DNA of 64,000 nucleotides from Agrypnia vestita (Eukaryota > Arthropoda > Insecta > Trichoptera > Phryganeidae). The stretch is taken from contig JADDOH010004287.1 in assembly GCA_016648135.1 (NCBI GenBank), forward strand, positions 1-64,000, read 5' to 3'. Made by a program: the position numbers and the translations under genes. Position 1 is the first letter of the stretch; every line of letters begins with the position of its first letter. Of the stretch, positions 46,457-60,069 are shown piece after piece. The notes under the pieces were generated by a model. The model was not told the origin of the DNA. It saw only the letters and a list, made by a program, of their open reading frames with translations, and made no database searches.

Positions 46457-48337
46457 TGCTGCCCGACCAAATTTCTGTTAAAGGCTACAACACCAGTCAC
46501 CGGACATTTAGTACATTATGTATTGTGTAATAAATTTACACCCTGGCAACTTCTGTTACGCGACAGAGACGCCCTCCCTCGCACGCCAATTTATAGTGGA
46601 CGCATTCTATATCTCATAAGAATTAAAATTTGTTAGTTGAATCGACTAATAAAAAGCCATAACATACAAAAAATAACAAAATCTTTCTAGGGTTAATATT
46701 TTGATGAACACAAACCACAAAATCTACTGCTTTACTAATTAACTCAAGTTTGCCAAATCAGAATTTGAAAAAAGTAACCCATAAAAACCAAGTTTTTACA
46801 ATACTCACTTTCTCATTTTCGGGTTTCGTGTCTACCATATGCGTCGGAATCTCCATACAACTTACTGAGATGTATGAAAAAAACTATTAAAAATTTGAAA
46901 AATCGAACAGCATACCATAATTATTAATTTTTTTTAACGAAAATTTGATAGATCTTCTTGATCGTTGCCACGAGTCTACTTGCAAAGTTTCAGCTCGATT
47001 GGATCACGGGAAAAGGGTTAAAAATCGATCCAAAGTTTTGTCATCGGACAAGCAGACAAGCAGACGCCACGAGTTAAAAGAAAGGAAGTAATTAACAAAA
47101 AATGGACATAAGGAATATATACTAATAATGAATTGATTAAGCGATAAATAATATTTATTACATGTAATTTTTTAACACAAGAGCTTGTTAGCAATATTGA
47201 AGTTTTAACTACAATATAAAAAAAGTATAAGGAGATGTGCGTTTCATTTTGTACATTACATTTTGTACAAAAATGATTAATGAACTTGTTGCCGCAATAA
47301 GTATATGTATTCACACATTTATTATTCTTGGAAATAACAATATGTGGAATATAAATAATACTATGGACAATAGATAAAGGAGAACAGATTTTCAATGTAT
47401 GTGTACTAGAGTACTACATCCACTATGACTATTGAAGAAATATTTATTATTTTATTTAAATATTTAGATTATTTAATGTATAATTGGGATACGAAGCTGT
47501 GTAATTCAGATTTTACTGCCTAAGTTTACTTTAATTTATCTATTAATGTGTATATTATATATTTGTTACATGGACGAACAAACAAATCTATGCACACTTT
47601 ATTATGCCTATGTGCATAATACTATAACGTGTATGACACATATATTTTACGAAAAATGCAAATTTTCATAATTAATTTTTTTTAATGAACACTTTGGATA
47701 GCAAAATTTCAATAATTATCAAAAGTCATGGATACTAACATCATTCACTTAACATTATTTTTCTTCTATGCTTTTTGTAAATTGCAAGTGTTGTGTCAAA
47801 TTTAGACAGATGGGCTAGAATAGTTTTAATAACATGTTTTACCAGTATTCTTCCTGGAAATGTCATCAGGTTTTCCATCATCGGGGCTGATGTGGACCCT
47901 GCAATGGGATCCGAAACGTTGGCCAGAGAGGTCACATATACACAGCAGAATATCCCAGAAAACTATACACAGAAGATTCTTCCTGGAGTTCCTTATTAAA
48001 TGATTTGGTATAATTTAATTTAAGTGTAATTTCTCAACTACAGTTATGCAACTAATTTCTGACAAAGAAAAATTATTTTCATATAACATAAATCCACATT
48101 ATATTCTAAACTAGATAAGGCACTAACAAGAAAATCGAATATCGAAAAACTGAAACGGCATGTCATTTATCAAATGCAACTGAAAGTTTCAATGAAAAAA
48201 TTTGTCAATAAAATTCCATGTATCCTAGATTTGATTTTTATAAAAATGGAGCGTTTAGAAAACTTTTTCTTCTATATATGTCACCTAGTCTCATTTTTAC
48301 ATGGGGTTCAAATGCGCGCAATTCTAATAGTAAAAAA

Positions 48338-48462
48338 AAATGTTGTATATTGTTTAGATTTTAGTTATAAAAAGTTTGTATGTTGTTTCAATTTTGGTTA
48401 TTAAAAGTTTGTATGTTGTTTCAAGTTTAGTTATAAAAAGTTTGTATGTTTTTTAAAATTTA
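48338..48462 (+). repeat. Tandem 33-bp repeat, about four units
   Basis: This is the copy B form of the array at 9767-9860, with about one additional unit. Confidence 0.8.
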
Positions 48463-50314
48463 AATTAGTTTCTCACAGGCTGCAAGGGACACTGAGTTTG
48501 CTAGTTAAGTCCCTTCCCTGCGTTCGGGGGCTCCAAGCCGCTCAGTAGCTTCGAGTTTAGTTGCGTGGACACCGTCTAGAGTGGTGGTAGTATCCGTCGC
48601 ATGCAAAATTGGTAAGTACGGTTGATTTGAAATTCCGGAGCGGCCTCTGAGGCTGTACATCGGTACTTAAGTTTTCGATTTTTTTTTTAAATATTTGTAT
48701 ATTTTTCCAGACTGTCATTTTTTTTTTCAAAAATGGTCATGTCTAGCTCGTCTAAAATTAATTATTTTAAAATGGATAGAATTTCTGACAAATTATTAAG
48801 ATTGTTATAAAACGGTCACTCATATTGTGGTTAGATAAATATTATGTTTTGTCTCTTTAATACAGTAAGAAAAAGAAAGCTGATGCGAGTTCTTTGAGAT
48901 TGTAATATGTACTGTATTCCAGGCAAATAAATAAATTACTCCAGCAGGTGACTCAAATAACTTTATTTTCATAAAAAAACATCCACTAGTGACCACTAAT
49001 ATGCGGGTAACGATTAATCCTTACTTTTCACCCAACAGTAAATAATGTGATGGAAGAATGCACTTTTTGATCAATTTTATGCCTATTTGGGATAACCTGC
49101 ATTATGTATTGGGGTCAATGAGCATTCAAATGCACAAAATTCTCTAATGTTTGAACTGATACAAAATTGTCCAAAAAAAGTTTTTTTTAATATCAGGGCA
49201 CATGGCAACAGATGTATTTAAATGCTTCAGTTTTACACACTTCTACATAATTATGGTTTGTTGTACTGTATGGTTCAATAAAAGACTCGAGGAAAGAAGA
49301 TGGCACTTTTTGATTGACATCTCACCCCTTTCAGGTATCAGATGAAAACACAGGTTTTCAGACAATGTACAATGTATGCATTAATAGAGATTTATTAAAA
49401 TATTCACTTAGAATTCTTCCATCTCGTGAATATTTTCTCAAAAAATATCAATATTTTAAGTGTTTATAGTAGTAGAAGAGTGAAATATAATGTGTGTAAC
49501 GTTTTGGCAATTTCCAATGATCTATAATTTAGATCGGAGAAAAATTAAAAGGCACATCTTAGCATATTTATGCTTCACATGTTAACTGTTGTTAAAATAA
49601 ATATAAAACAAATAGATATTAGTTAGGTTGATTATGATTGGATCTTATTGATCAGTGCATCTCTAAATATTAATATCTAACAGCGACGTTACATATTGTA
49701 ATAATTAAAACAAAGTAAAATAATTACAAGTGTAAAACAAAGCATCAAAAATATAGATAAATTCAAAAGTGGGAATGAAATTCAAAAATTAGATAATATC
49801 TTTATTCTGCATACTTATATTTGAAATTGGGAAACATTTCAGATTGCTTAATCACATTATCAATCAACTTAATATGATAAAGGTTAATATCTATAAACTA
49901 CTCATTGCATATTCCTTCCAAGCAAGAAGTGAATCATAATATTATTTGTGATATATTTGTCATGAATGAATATGCGATTTTGTGTTCTAGAAATTTTAAG
50001 AAGTTATTTCAATCCTGTTTTAACAAAATTAATGCTTGTTTGAGAATTAAAATTAAAGAATAAAATTAATTTTTACTCAATTTTTATTAATATATGTAAT
50101 GCTGTAGAAACACCTACATATGATGTACATTTATATATTACTGTAATATCAACACATCATTGAGAACCAATCATGGTGGTGTGATGAGACATCAGATTAA
50201 TAAATCAGAATCAGATTGGGGAACAATTAGAATCCCTGGCTGGCCAGATTATTTTTTTATTCAATAGATATCTATTAAAATGTTCTTCAAAATTCCGAAT
50301 CCGTTTATGTTTAT

Positions 50315-50355
50315 GCCAAAGCGTTACACACATATAATGTGTGTAACGCTTTGGC
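50315..50355. repeat. Perfect palindrome with 19-bp arms in copy B
   Basis: GCCAAAGCGTTACACACAT and its exact complement flank ATA. The ancestral single arm is at about 49491-49510 (with one difference). It marks the junction of the tandem duplication within copy B. Confidence 0.85.
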
Positions 50356-53300
50356 AATTTCCAATACTCTACAATATGGATGGGAGAAAAATTAAAAGGC
50401 ACATCTTCGCATATTTATGCTTCACATGTTAATTGTTATTATTATTAAATTATTATTAAATAATTGTTAAAATAAATATAAAACAAATGAATATTAGTTA
50501 GGTTGATTATGATTGGATCTTATTGATCAGTGCATCTCTAAATATTAATATCTAACAGTGACATTACATATTGTAATAATTAAAATAAAGTAAAATAATT
50601 ACAAGTGTAAAACAAAGCATCAAAAATATAGATAAATTCAAAAGGGGGATTGAAATTACAATATTAGACTAGGTGCCCGTTGCACAGCTACGCGTGCAAT
50701 TTAGCCTGGCGGCATATTCACTGATGATTAAGACGAAGAAGAAGAAGACGGACTCACTGTTGGTTGAGTAATGAAGAAAAAGATTGACGGTAAACACTTT
50801 CCGGTAATGCCCCGATCGCAAAAATCGGACTGCGCATTCAGGAGATTGTACTATAAGATTCGATAGAAGAGGAAGAGAGCTATCTGTGGTATTTTTCCAA
50901 ATTGAAATCGGATGATAAATGACAGAGTTGTGAAAGATCGAGTGGGAAGAGAGAGAACTTCAACTTGTAAAAACCGAAGGATGTAAGAGGAAGCCGCGCA
51001 AAGGCCGCGCAAAGGTGAGTGAGTCAGACGGCTCCCGCTTTGCGGTCGCAGACGCTCGCTAAGCGGGCGACGGGTGTCGACAGTCGCCGCGCGGCTTTGC
51101 CGCGCAGCGTCTGTCGTGAAAAGATGCGGACGGGCTGGACTCGTCTGGAACTTTTTACATTTTTGAAATCGGGCATCGCTTCGCGAACATATCCAAGAAA
51201 AACCCAAAATCCACAACATAACCTAACCTAACCTGAAATAATCTTTTTTTGCTTATAACTTGTATTGTAACAAAAATTGTAAATGTACTGAAACATATTA
51301 TTTAAAAAAAATTGAAAACAGTGAAAGAAAAATGGAATAAGTGAAGAATTATATTAATAAGAAGAAAGAGCTACACTTTCATCGAAATTATCATCTAATC
51401 GCAAAATACATTTACAAATAATACCCTCAAAAACAATAGTTACATTCAGAAGAAATGTTTTAAAATAAATATTTTTATCTTATTTTTTGAAGAACGCACT
51501 AAACCTTATCTAAACTAACATAACCTAACCCAACATTTTTCTTCTGAAATTATTCTCGGTGGTGCATGTTATTGATACATGATTCTGTAACTTGTAGGTT
51601 GTAGGCCTAAAAAATTATATATTATATTGTACCATTATATATTTCGATCTTGGTTAGGTACCTAGGAAAGTGGAGGGGGTGAAAAAGTTTCATAAAAATG
51701 TGCAAAAGACGGCGTCTCTAATTTTTAAAAGTACGCCTATAACGGTGTTTTATTTTTGCATTTTCGCGAGAAAGAAAGCTATGCAAAAACTTTGTACGTA
51801 AAAAAAAAGATGGCCGGATTCGTCACAAAACGTCATACTTTAATTTTGAATCCGATCGCACAACACCGAGATATGAATAAAAATGAAATTTCACGAGATC
51901 TAGCATGGAAACGAAAGAAGAAGAAGAATAAAATAAATGTTTACAAAAAATCACGCGGCAAAGACTTGTCTTTTGTATTTTTTTTTAAATGATGGCATTA
52001 AAACCCACTGAGAAACCTCACTTAAATGATTTCAATATATTTTTATTTAAAACATATGTAGGTACCTAATTTAATATGCACATACGAAAATGTATTCAAC
52101 CATTATGGCTAACATGTTTAAAAATATTTGAATCGAAAACAGCTGATTGAAATAAATATTTTCGAAAACTATGTTTCTTAGATTTAATCTTTTACAACTA
52201 TACTGAATTAAATTTTTTTTTTTCTTGTCAAAATCGATAAATCATATTTTAAACTTTATATTTCTTACAACAGATGTATTATTCATCAAAAATATACCGA
52301 GACATTACATTTTTAATTTCAACAACATGCATTTTTTGTATGAAACTGACATTCCATCATTTAATTGTCGATTAATGTAAATTTCGATAGGATATCGTCA
52401 ATTTTTCGTGACAGAAGATGTTTATTTGGTTCGCTTTTTATAAAATTCATCTAATGGATTAAGTGTTTTTATAAAAAACACAAACCAACATGTGAACCAT
52501 TAATTATATGTAATTTTTTAATGATTTAAAGTTGTATTAATTCAGATATTTGTCTTTAAAAAACATATTTAAAATAAAATCATATGAATTTTCAAAACAG
52601 CTGAGGATTTTCGCAAAGAGGGATAGGTTTAACTGAATCGCTCGTAAGAAAGTTCTTAGAAGACAAAGAAAAATTTTATACTTAACAACAATAAACACAT
52701 TAAGCATTATTTTTATCTTTAGTTTTTTGTGTAATATCGACGTATTGGTCAGATAAATGTAATCAAAAATCGACATTGAGATTTTCTGTGGAATTTTTTC
52801 ATATTGACAATGCCGCTGTCATCTTTCAAATTCGGCGAGACGGCATTCTATCTGTGTCTCTTTTTCCCTTGTCTTTTTAACTTGTCTCCTTAGCTTGTTT
52901 CGAGAAGTGAAGCCTTTTTGACTGAAAATCATTTGTCAACATTAAATATCATAAAAATATAAGAAAGAGACGTCCGAAAAAATTGAAATAAAAAGTTATT
53001 CACGCCAGAGTCTTTGATCTTTCATAGTCTTTTATTGAAATTAAAATATTCCTCGCAGTTTAAGAAATAAATTCGATTGAAAAAGGTGAAAAAAATTTGT
53101 AAATTTTGTAATATATACGTATTTTTGAAATAAATTAGTAAAAAATTATTTATAAATTATATCGTATGCGCCACGTGATTTTCTATCTTTTTGCCGATTC
53201 GAATTTCCAAATTTTGTCTGGCGACCGAGTTATTGAAGAAAAATCAAATTTCACTCGAATGAGCATAGAACGGAGGTGAGAAGAAGGAAAAAATCGAATG

Positions 53301-53883
53301 TACTAAATTCTCACGCGGTAACTATCTACCTTTCGTATTTTTTTTACAAAATATTTTTATTACCTATGGTTGCGGAGAAAACCGCAAAAAAGTGCGCGAA
53401 AAAGTCGAAAAAAACGCAAAAAAATCGAAATGAATAAAAGACTTCATATAAATTTCGCGGAAACTACCTTACAACTTTAATATATATGACTAGGTGCCCG
53501 TTGCACGACTACGCGTGCAATTTAGCCTGGCGGCAGACTGTGCCAGATTATAATATTCGATAGAAGAAGATGAGAGCTCTCTGTGGTATTTTTTTAAATT
53601 GAAATCGGATGATAAATGACCGAGTTGTGAAAGATCTTGTATGGGGGTGAGAACTTCGAATTTTAAAAACCGTAGGGTGTAAGAAGAAGCCGCTGCGCGC
53701 CCAAAGCCGCGCAAAAGTGAGAGAGCTCCCGCTTTGCGGTCGAAGACGCCCGCTGCACGGGCTGACAACAGTCGCCGCGCGGCTTTGCTTGCTGGGAAGG
53801 CGCGGACGGGCTGCGCCCGTCTAGGACTTTCTAAATTTTCGAAATCGGGCATCGCTTTCCGGAGATATCCATGAAAAACCCAA

Positions 53884-54020
53884 AAACCAAAACCTAACTT
53901 AACCTTACCTAACCTAACCCAACCTAACCTAACCCAACCAAACTAAACCTAACCTATCCTAACCCAACCAAACCCAACCTAACCTAACCTTTCCCAACCT
54001 AACCTAAACTTACCTAAGAA
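53884..54020 (+). repeat. Degenerate (CCTAA)n array, insect telomere-type repeat
   Basis: More than twenty CCTAA or one-off variants (CCCAA, CCAAA, CTTAA) occur in tandem. CCTAA is the complement of TTAGG, the common insect telomere unit. Unit 1 has only a short version (about 51222-51236). Confidence 0.9.
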
Positions 54021-54229
54021 TCTGGAAGCAAATTAACCTAAGAAAATATATATTTCCAATTTTAGAGTACTAATGAGACAAAAAAAAATTTGCATTTTGG
54101 TTTTTTGATTTTGTTTATTTGTATTTGGAAAAAAAATTGTGTTTTGGTTTAAAAAAAAATTTTTGGTATTTGGTTTTTGAAAAAAAAATATTTAGGACAA
54201 AACACTTTGACAATTTTTCAAAATGTCAA

Positions 54230-55210
54230 CTCTGTATATAATTTTCCAAACGGCTAAAACGTAACGTCACGCTTAAATTATTCAAAATCCCCAAAATGTG
54301 ACGTCAAAAACTAAAAAACACTGTAGAATATTTCTTAAATAATCATAAAATATAATCCCTCTTGCGAAGCTAATTACGATAAAATGCGCATTTATGCAAT
54401 TTTACATTATTACCATCATAAAAAAACACCCTGTATAAAAAAAAATCCCAAAAAAAATACGTCATCAATGTTGAAAATCTAAAATCCAAAAAAAAAAATT
54501 AGAGTGATCACAGATAAACATGATCACAGATTGCATAAAAAAACACCCTGTATAATATTTCCCAACCAAGCACCTTTCCGAAATCGTGACGTCACAACTA
54601 AACAAAAATAATAATAAAATTAAACCCCCCTGCAAAGCTAATTTCGAAGAAACGCGCAAATTCATCATAAAAAACACCCTGAATAATATTTTCCACCCAA
54701 GCACCTTCCCGAAATCATGACGTCACATCTATGCAAAACTCGTTTCGGGAAAATGCGCAGTTTCGTCATAAAAACACCCTGTCCAATAACCTATTCTAAC
54801 CTAACCTAACACAACCACAATTTCGTAAAAAGACGCAACTTCATCATAAAAAACAACCTGTATAATATTTCTCACTCAAACGCTTTTCCGAAATCGTTAC
54901 GACATATCTAAATAAAAAAACACTTTGTATAATATTTCCCAATCTGCGCCCGTACGGGACTTTTTAAATTTTCGAAATCGAGCATCGCTTCGCGGAGGTA
55001 TCCATGAAAAACCCAAAAACCACAACCTAACCTAACCTAACCTAACCTGACCTGTCCTAACCTAACCTAACCTAACCTAACCTAACCTAATTAAACCTAA
55101 CATAACCACAATTTCGTAAAAAATCTCAACTTCATCATAAAAAACACCCTGTATAATATTTTTCTCTCAAACGCTTTTCCTTAATCGTTACGACACATCT
55201 AAATAAAAAA
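54230..55210 (+). repeat. Tandem modules of ~110 bp with ACACCCTGTATAATATTT
   Basis: The phrase ACACCCTGTATAATATTT or a close variant recurs at about 54426, 54541, 54666, 54773, 54853, 54932 and 55146. It is followed in most copies by CCGAAATCGTGACGTCAC-like sequence. The array is interspersed with CCTAA stretches. Confidence 0.75.
55025..55110 (+). repeat. (CCTAA)n array, nearly perfect
   Basis: About fifteen CCTAA units occur with few variants (CCTGA, CCTGTC). It is cleaner than the array at 53884, which suggests younger expansion or homogenisation. Confidence 0.9.
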
Positions 55211-58200
55211 AGTAACGAAAAACTTGAAATTCTGAAATTGTTCTCGGTGGTGCATGTTATTGATACATGATTCTGTAACTTGTACGTTGTAATCCTAAAA
55301 AATTATATACTATATTGCATCATTATATATTTCGACCTTGGTTAGGTACTTAGGAAAGTGGAGGGGGTGAAAAAGTTTCATAAAAATGCGCAAATGATGG
55401 CGTCTCTAATTTTTAAAACGACGCCTAAAACGGTGTTTTATTTTTGCATTTTCGCGAGAAAGAAAGCTATGCAAAAACATTGTACGTAAAAAAAAAAGAT
55501 GGCCGGATTCGTCACAAAACGTCATACTTCAATTTTGAATCTGATCGCACAACACCGAGATATGAGTAAAAATGAAATTCCAGGAGATCTAGCATGGAAA
55601 CGAAAGAAAAAGAAGAAGAATAAAATAAACGTTTAGAAAAAATCACGCGGCAAATGTCTTTTGTAATTTTTTTAAAAATTGTGGTATAAAAACCCGCTGA
55701 GAAACCTCACTCAAATGATTTCAATATATTTTTATTTAAAACATATGTAGGTACCTAATTTAATATGCACACACGAAAATGTCTCGCAACCTTTACGCCT
55801 AACATGTTTAAAAATATTTGAATCGAAAACAGCTGATTGAAATAAATATTTTTGATCACGATATTTCTTAGATTTAATCTTTTACAACTATGCTGAATTA
55901 AAAGATATTTTTTTCTTGTCAAAATCGATAAATCATATTTTAAACTTTATATTTTTTACAACACATGAATTATTCATCAAAAATATACCGAGACGTTACA
56001 TTTTTAATTTCAACAACGCGCATTTTTTGTATGGAACTGACATTTCATCATTTAATTGTCTGTGACTGGCGGTCAATGATAAATTTCGATAGGATTTTCG
56101 TCAATTTTTCGTGACAGAAGATGTTAATTTGGTTCGCTTTTTATAAAATTCATCCAATGGATTAAGTGTTTTAATAAAAAACACAAACCACCATATGAAC
56201 CTTTAATTATATGTAATTTTTTAATGGTTTAACGTTGTATTAATTCAGATATATGTCTTCAAAAAACATATTTAAAGTAAAATCATACGAATTTTCAAAA
56301 CAGCTGAGGATTTTCGCAAATATTGCATTGCATATTCTAACAAAGAACAGCATTTATTAAATGGCTTTGGTGGCCGTTAATTTTCTCTATAACCTTTTTA
56401 ATTTCTCTTAAAAATAATGAAAAACATATGACGCATTCTTGTTGTAATCTTTTTTTCTCTGTAAATAAGCGTAATGATCAGATAAACCATTTTGAAAATC
56501 AATGAAAAGTATTTTATTTGAAATGTCATATTTTGTTCTGACATGTCAAAGCTATTTCACCGACTTTATCACTAATTTGAAATAAGAACAATTTTCCATG
56601 CAAATAATATGAGAGTTGGCGGAGAGCTGGCGTCGGGGTATATTGTTCCACATTATTTTATATTTATTTAAAAAATTGTATTTTTAGCGAAGGATAATTG
56701 CAAAAAAAACTAAGTAAAACGATGTCTATCGTTATGATTTTTTTAGTACAGGTACAGTATAGTCTAACTCATCATTAGAATTCAAAATATTGTATTTTCA
56801 TCCAGAATTCGTCGAGTTATGCGCTAAACAAAGAAATCACTAAAAAAATCGTAAAAAATTAAAAAATTAAAAAATGTTAAATATTATTATTGTATCGTTT
56901 ACAACATACTAACACGCATCAACAGTATCATTTCCAACCAATTATCTCAAACGCTTATCGAGATATTTGTCATAATATATTTAAAATTTCAATGTTCAAA
57001 AAAAAGAAGAAGAAGAAGTACTAAAAAAAGATTCTAATTTTAGTTTTACGCCAGCGTAAGGGACTTTCATAATCTCTTTTTAAAATTAAAATATTCCTTG
57101 TACTTTTAGAAAAAAACGTGATGAAAGGAAACGCAAAGTTTGCAAAAAGTACGTAAAAACGAAATAAATTTTTAAAAAATAAATTAATAATTAGATTATA
57201 TGCTTAACATAATTATCTATATTTTCACCGATTCGAATTTAAAAATTTTGAAAACTGACGAAAAAATGCTAGAAAAACCCATTTTCACTCAAACGGGCGT
57301 AGAAAAAGAAAAAGAAGAAGAAGAAAAATAAATGCTCAAAATTTGGATGCGGAAATTAATAATCTTGCACATTCTTTTTACAAAATATTTTTATCGCCTA
57401 CACTCCCAGAGAAAACCTCAAAAAAGCGCGCGAAAACGGAGAAAAAAACCGAAAAAAATCGAAATGTAACTTTTGGTTACAAACAATCAAACATATAAAC
57501 ATATATCGGCCAATATGCACTATTTTTTTAATATATATGATAATATCTTTATTCTGCATACTTATATTTGAAATTGGGAAACATTTCAGATTGCTTAATC
57601 ACATTATCAATCAACTTAATATGATAAGGGTTAATATCTATAAACTTGCATTGCATATTCATTGCATATTCCTTCCAAGCAAGAAGTGAATCATAATATT
57701 ACATGTAATATATTTGTCATGAATGAATATGCAATTTTGTGTTCTAGAAATTTTAAGAAGTTATTTCAAACCCGTTTTAACAAAATTAATGCTTGTTTGA
57801 GAATTAATGTATTATACATTTATGGAATAAAATTAATTTTTACTGAATTTTTATTAATATATGTAATGCTGTAGAAACGCCTACATATGATGTACATTTA
57901 TATATTACTGTAATATCAACACATCATTGAGAAGCAATCATGGCGGTGTAATGAGACATCAGATTAATAAATCAGAATCAGATTGGGGAACAATTAAAAA
58001 TCCCCGGCTGGCCAGATTATTTTTTCATTCAATAGATATTTATCAAAATTTTCTTCAAAATTCCGAATCCATCCCAGACAGACTTGTTATTAAAGAAAGC
58101 AAATCAGCTTTGATGGCACTTTGTAAGTAATAAAAATTATAAAAATGGTAGTTATGTTAGTATATAACAATTTACTTAAGTAAGTGGTTGTATACTAACA

Positions 58201-59334
58201 TGACTAACATTTTGTTAAAATGCCTGAACAAAGTTAATGCTATAAATATTACAAATATTAAGACTGGACATCCAATCGAGAAGTTTCAAATTCGAGGTAT
58301 TGGGTGGATTTGCTTGTACTTTGTCAAGACGGATCTGACAGACAATCTTAACGTAATATAAATAAACTTGATAGGATGTCATACAGGCTGTGAATATCCA
58401 TATAGTAAAAAGGAATGACAGAAATAATTGTCGATGTCAGTGTAGAGAACTTCACATAAGCGACAAACTAATTATTCAATATGTGTACCAAATTTAGAAT
58501 ACTACATTTTTATATTCAAATATCATAATAGACATTGGAGTTTGCAAGGCTGCACCAACAAATTACTAACATATCAGCAGAGCGTTGCTATGACTACAAC
58601 GAATGCGAGTCTTGTAATATTTAATATCTAAAACACGCGGCAAACTAAATTCAGGCTAGCGCCGCGCTATTTCGATCTTCCACAATTTAAATTAGAATTA
58701 ACTATTCCACTATTCCGCGAAAGAAACACAAAACTGCACCATCTTGCGTTTAATTTAGGTATCATTTAAGTAGACACAAAAAAAATGTCGGTGGTTATGA
58801 ACTATCAATTTTGATTCTGGTTTTTCGGAAACGTTGTTAAGAAAATTTTCAAACTTTAAGTAGAAGTTGAATTAATTTGTTTGCACTGTATAAGTAGCAT
58901 TTATCGACAAAAACATGAACTAAATTTACGAGTTAAAATGATAAAACAGACATTTTCAATATTTTTATGTTGAAACTCGTGTGGCCGGTTACTGGGACAA
59001 TTTTTTCTACAAAATCCAGTGGTCGGTCGGGGTGGCCGACTACTGGCGGCGTATATTGGTTTTATTTTTGTCTCTCACGCTGTTAATGATACAAAATTTA
59101 CTAAGATTTTATGTGTTATGTTAGTGAAAATAGCCATACTATCTAATAACTAGTGGTCGGCCGCTAGTTACCACACTGATAATGTGTTTTTTTAAACTTA
59201 GAAGTGTGGAAAAAACACGTCAAATGGAACCAAATCACTATATATCATTATCTGACGAAAACAAAATTGTTGAATCTTTAATAATCTTGTAATAGCATTA
59301 GCAAAATGTTATTTCCCTCTAAAAAACAAGAACA

Positions 59335-59565
59335 GTGATGCTGTTTTTTTGACGATTTATGTTTGACAGGTTTGAAATTAATGAATTCAATCAATTAGAA
59401 AGCTCATTATTCATAATTGTGAATAACTTAAGGTTTGTTTACGCATTAGAGCTTTCTGATTAATTGAATTCATTAATTTCAAATGTTATACATACCTGTC
59501 AAGATTGGGATAAAGATCTGACATCTCAATATTGCTATGTTCAGAATAGCACAGTATATGACAGA
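59335..59565. mobile_element. MITE-like hairpin, copy B
   Basis: This is the counterpart of 15316-15640, with the same internal palindrome around TTAATGAATTCAATCAATTA. Part of the left end and about 50 bp of the right arm are missing. Confidence 0.6.
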
Positions 59566-59592
59566 ATAAAAAATATTGAAATATTAACTTAC

Positions 59593-59624
59593 AGGTCCCA
59601 TTATTGTGGCTTGCCAGTGGAATA
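59593..59624 (-). CDS. UBE2D/effete-like ubiquitin-conjugating enzyme, gene 1, exon 3
   Basis: This 32-nt microexon on the minus strand lies between acceptor TATCTTTTACAG and donor GTAAGTT. It encodes the end of a split codon followed by FHWQATIMGP, identical to the canonical effete-class strand. It ends in phase 0 with Pro40, so exon 4 at 43541-43724 (Glu-Asp-Ser-Pro-Tyr) continues the fold directly. It is the duplicate of 15664-15695, in which His32 is Ser. By collinearity with copy A, exons 2 and 1 of this gene should lie roughly 3 and 5.5 kb beyond the right edge. The intron to exon 4 is about 15.9 kb and contains the CCTAA dimer and the SINE. Confidence 0.88.
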
Positions 59625-60069
59625 CTGTAAAAGATAAAATTTATATAATTAAACCACAAACATGGAAATGCTGCACATTATAATATAAAATATACAAATT
59701 ATTCATCATCATTATTTTAATGATACTTAAATAAATATCTCATCCGGAGATAATATTAGGTGTACTTAGAAATATCGCTCTTAGTACACCTAATATTGCT
59801 CTTACTACGCCCAACAAATTTAATTTATTCAAAAAGTTTACGATACTCTTCATCAATATACGGGAACACATTAATAAAAAATAAAAATAAAACTCAGAAA
59901 GTGGAAACAAAGATACACCAACTGAGTGAAGACAACGCAGGCTACCGAAACACATATGCAAACTTTTATTAGAATTAGAAAATAATTGTAGTTTATATTA
60001 GCAGTTAGTTAATAGCATCTGATTACTGAAGATATAAGAAATGCATTCTATTCAAACTGAGAATACAAA

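Larger units (their letters stand above)
45994..50660 (+). repeat. Segmental duplication, copy B, left part
   Basis: This matches copy A from 7388 to about 11035 in order and orientation. It contains an internal tandem duplication (49533-50303 and 50383-50660, continuing after 57539) that copy A lacks. It is interrupted at 50667 by the CCTAA-bearing dimer. Confidence 0.9.
50667..57538 (+). repeat. 6.9-kb tandem dimer inserted in copy B, carrying CCTAA arrays
   Basis: Unit 1 (50667-53487) and unit 2 (53488-57538) both start GACTAGGTGCCCGTTGCAC and both end TTTAATATATAT. Their bodies align, for example CTCGGTGGTGCATGTTATTG near 51555 and 55235. Unit 2 is longer because of expanded internal repeats at 53884-55210. 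No intact gene is seen; short frames such as 51756-51992 are broken in the other unit. Confidence 0.85.

Noticed and set aside
51019..51231. 70-codon and overlapping 122-codon ORFs in the GC-rich start of the dimer unit
   Set aside because: Both strands are open by composition, and the corresponding part of unit 2 has indels that shift the frame.
51756..51992. 78-codon ORF in unit 1 of the CCTAA dimer
   Set aside because: The same region in unit 2 (about 55470-55680) is interrupted, and the lysine-rich sequence reflects A-rich DNA.
53884..55110. CCTAA arrays as a true chromosome end
   Set aside because: They are short, partly degenerate and flanked on both sides by continuing unique and duplicated sequence, so they are interstitial.
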